Origin: Thalassospira australica
Lineage (GTDB): Bacteria; Pseudomonadota; Alphaproteobacteria; Rhodospirillales; Thalassospiraceae
DNA: 64,000 nt
Assembly (NCBI RefSeq): GCF_000763295.1
Contig: NZ_JRJE01000001.1
Coordinates: 62,001 to 126,000 of the forward strand
Direction of reading: 5' to 3'
The notes below the pieces were generated by a model. The model was not told the DNA's origin. It saw only the letters and a program-made list of their open reading frames with translations, and ran no database searches. The position numbers were made by a program, and so were the translations under genes. The stretch's first letter is position 1. Each line of letters opens with the position of its first letter. Of this stretch, positions 62,419 to 64,000 are shown piece by piece.

Positions 62419-62958
62419 TCAATTCACAAGCGTTTCTGCTTCGCGCTTGGCTTGGTCAAGGGCCTCGTCCCATCCCATCAACCAGTCCTCATGATCACGG
62501 GAATCAGAGGGATAGGGGTTTTCCGTCAGGCGATGGGCATCAATGCCTGCCGAGAAACCCGAGCCATATGCAGGATTTGGCAGGTGGCGTTCATGCACAA
62601 CCGGTGCATGGGTTTCATAGATGCTGTTGCGGAATGCGGGAAGCGAACACAGCACGCCATCGTCAATGCCGAGCGGATAGGCCATCATCATGGCTGTTCC
62701 AAGGGATGTGATGGAAAGTTCTTCGTTGGCTGTTTCGCGGATCAGGCCCGCCATTTTAAGATGGGCTATGGCACTATCGATGCGACGCTTCAAATCAGGG
62801 CCGTCTTCGATGGTAATCTGATTGCCATCATCATCGGTGCAGAAAAGAGACAAGACACGGCGCAGCAACATGCTGCGGTCAAGGTTTGCTTCGGCACTGC
62901 GAAGCACGGTCAGCATCAAGGCGGGATCGCCAGGCGCGAAATCCATAGAACTGGACAT
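62419..62958 (-). CDS. Hypothetical protein: winged-helix-like domain plus ribosome-modulation-factor-like C-terminus
   Basis: 179 residues. Residues about 15-95 are helical, with a pattern like Mrr-N or other winged helices (SAIAHLKMAGLIRETANEELSITSLGTAMM). Residues about 131-168 read GSGFSAGIDA, then ENPYP, then DWLMGWDEAL. This follows the order of the RMF motif (GYQAGI, CPY, WLGGW, EAM). RMF dimerises and stores ribosomes in stationary phase. Here the motif sits at the end of a protein three times longer. The function is not established; the RMF link is by motif only. Confidence 0.65.
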   Translation of the reverse strand: MSSSMDFAPGDPALMLTVLRSAEANLDRSMLLRRVLSLFCTDDDGNQITIEDGPDLKRRIDSAIAHLKMAGLIRETANEELSITSLGTAMMMAYPLGIDDGVLCSLPAFRNSIYETHAPVVHERHLPNPAYGSGFSAGIDAHRLTENPYPSDSRDHEDWLMGWDEALDQAKREAETLVN

Positions 62959-63348
62959 TCATGGGCCTCCGTTCAAGTCAAAACGAATTCCCTCCCAAGT
63001 CAGCAGCTTTTCTCTTCCTCGGGTTTATAAACCCTGCTGCTTTATTGTTATTATAGTTTGCAGATATGTTTCCAACTTGTGAAGACAAGATTGCATGAGA
63101 ATGAAAGTTTTCATTCCCATGAGTGAAACAGAACACATTTGATGGCTATTAAATTGAAAAGGCGCAGGGATTTGCCGTCGATCGTTGCGCGTTTTATCGT
63201 CTAATAAGGCCGATAAATATTTTCCGTGTGATCCAGCGGGGCTGCCAAATCATAAGGTGCACCGCCTGCGGGCCGTTGGGCACAATCGGGCCTGATGCGG
63301 TAACAGATGTCTTGAGGCGAAATTAAAAGAATCTCGGATTCTGCCGAG
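62959..63348. other. Intergenic region
   Basis: 390 bases with no supported gene. The left end must hold the promoter of the RMF-motif gene. A weak hairpin CTCGG/CCGAG lies near 63332-63347, next to the stop of the GGDEF gene. Confidence 0.5.
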
Positions 63349-64000
63349 TTACTTTTGGTGTTTTCCGGCCCGAGGTTTGCGATCGGGATTGCGCCAGACA
63401 CGCACCCGGTTGCGACCGCCTTCCTTGGCGGCATAAAGGGCCTTGTCGGCCTTTTCAATGATCTGTTCGGCGGTTCTGTTTTTGGTCATCGGGGCCGCGC
63501 CGATAGAGGCCGTGATCGGCAGGACGGTGTCGTCAGAGATGGCGACGGGAGAGGCTTCTATCACGCGCCGGAGACGTTCAAGCACGCGCGCGCATTGCTT
63601 CATGTCGGCATTGGGCAGGCAAATCAGGAATTCTTCGCCACCATAACGGTAAACCTTGTCAAACGGGCGCACATGCGATTGCAGGATGCCTGCGACCGCC
63701 TGCAGCACCACATCCCCGGCCTGATGACCATAGGTGTCATTGACCGATTTAAAGTGATCAAGGTCGACCAGGGCAATTGCGGTCGGCACCTGGGTGCGAA
63801 TGGTACGTTCCCGTTCGGAATTAAGGTCGCCCATCATGGTTTGACGGTTGTAGGTGCCTGTTAGCGGGTCGACATCGGATCGTGCGGTTCGAAACGCCCG
63901 TTCAAGGCGACGCAGTTGGGCAAAGAACGACTCCGCACGCAGAGACATCATGTCAAATTCTGCCGAATCGACTTCACCATCAACTTCGTAGGCCGACAAA
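63349..64000 (-). CDS. GGDEF domain diguanylate cyclase (C-terminal part)
   Basis: 216 residues are visible; the gene runs off the end of the window, so its N-terminus is missing. The GGDEF domain begins DPLTGTYNRQTM, with LVDLDHFKSVNDTYGHQAGD and active-site GGEEF. The preceding helical segment (about residues 10-40, FDMMSLRAESFFAQLRRLERAFRTARSD) looks like a linker or dimerisation helix. Catalytic activity for c-di-GMP synthesis is predicted. Any sensor domain lies outside the window. Confidence 0.9.
   Translation of the reverse strand, partial: LSAYEVDGEVDSAEFDMMSLRAESFFAQLRRLERAFRTARSDVDPLTGTYNRQTMMGDLNSERERTIRTQVPTAIALVDLDHFKSVNDTYGHQAGDVVLQAVAGILQSHVRPFDKVYRYGGEEFLICLPNADMKQCARVLERLRRVIEASPVAISDDTVLPITASIGAAPMTKNRTAEQIIEKADKALYAAKEGGRNRVRVWRNPDRKPRAGKHQK

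Noticed and set aside
62402-62421. Four tandem copies of GTTCA as a phase-variation repeat
   Set aside because: It overlaps only the stop codon of a minus-strand gene, so length changes would not switch expression; four units are few.
1-64000. CRISPR array, prophage, integrase or rRNA operon
   Set aside because: No regularly spaced direct repeats, phage structural genes, integrase or rRNA sequence seen in either strand.

Overview
The window reads as chromosomal DNA of a marine, heterotrophic alphaproteobacterium. My best guess is a Thalassospira-like member of the Rhodospirillales. This is an inference from gene content: ectoine catabolism with an EnuR regulator, many TRAP and ABC uptake systems, DUF1127 and DUF4169 proteins, a carboxy(nor)spermidine pathway, and a NavAb/NavMs-type sodium channel. 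Coding density is high and genes are packed into short operons. I see no insertion sequence with a transposase, prophage, CRISPR array or rRNA. One tRNA gene is present.

Layout. (1) 39-5986 (+): a branched-chain-amino-acid-type ABC uptake operon in which the second permease and both ATPases are one 851-residue protein, followed by a cytosine-deaminase-like amidohydrolase. (2) 6097-6980: a DUF1127 protein and an Lrp/AsnC regulator. (3) 7147-14676 (-): LacI regulator, sugar-binding protein, two unusual permeases, a GH63-like glycosidase and an MsmK/UgpC-type ATPase. Two 14-base operator candidates lie upstream. (4) 15042-17461 (-): carboxynorspermidine decarboxylase and synthase, for polyamine synthesis. 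(5) 17462-18084: a gene-free stretch with a 106-base nested inverted-repeat element. (6) 18085-25732: a VOC protein, then a LacI regulator divergent from a ribose-type ABC importer, a TIM-barrel isomerase and a Gfo/Idh/MocA dehydrogenase. (7) 26170-32199 (+): a 2-hydroxyacid dehydrogenase, a complete DctPQM TRAP transporter, an amidase and a 61-residue membrane protein.

(8) 32279-46391 is the functional centre: a complete ectoine/5-hydroxyectoine uptake and degradation cluster. It holds doeX, doeB, doeA, eutC, eutB, eutA, uehC, uehB and enuR on the minus strand, uehA on the plus strand, and doeD and doeC on the minus strand. UehABC imports the solute. EutABC is thought to convert hydroxyectoine to ectoine. 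DoeA opens the ring, DoeB deacetylates, and DoeD with DoeC yield aspartate. Two matching palindromes of the form TTTTGTC-ATGA-GACAAAA lie before uehA and before uehB and are candidate EnuR operators.

(9) 46572-59865 is a mixed housekeeping and stress region. It has a 1085-residue ABC protein with a very large insertion in its ATPase and a C-terminal cyclic-nucleotide-binding domain, an MBL-fold hydrolase, a bacterial sodium channel, accA, and HxlR/oxidoreductase and LysR/quinone-reductase divergent pairs. A malyl-CoA lyase-like protein, a diguanylate cyclase and a GcvR-like ACT protein complete it. (10) 60098-64000: tRNA-Arg(ACG), a coiled-coil lipoprotein, a DUF4169 protein, a protein with a ribosome-modulation-factor-like C-terminus, and the end of a second GGDEF protein cut by the window edge.

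A recurring layout is visible. In all four uptake operons where the binding-protein gene precedes further transporter or catabolic genes, it is followed at once by a strong GC-rich hairpin without a U-run. This is consistent with differential mRNA stability that raises binding-protein output.
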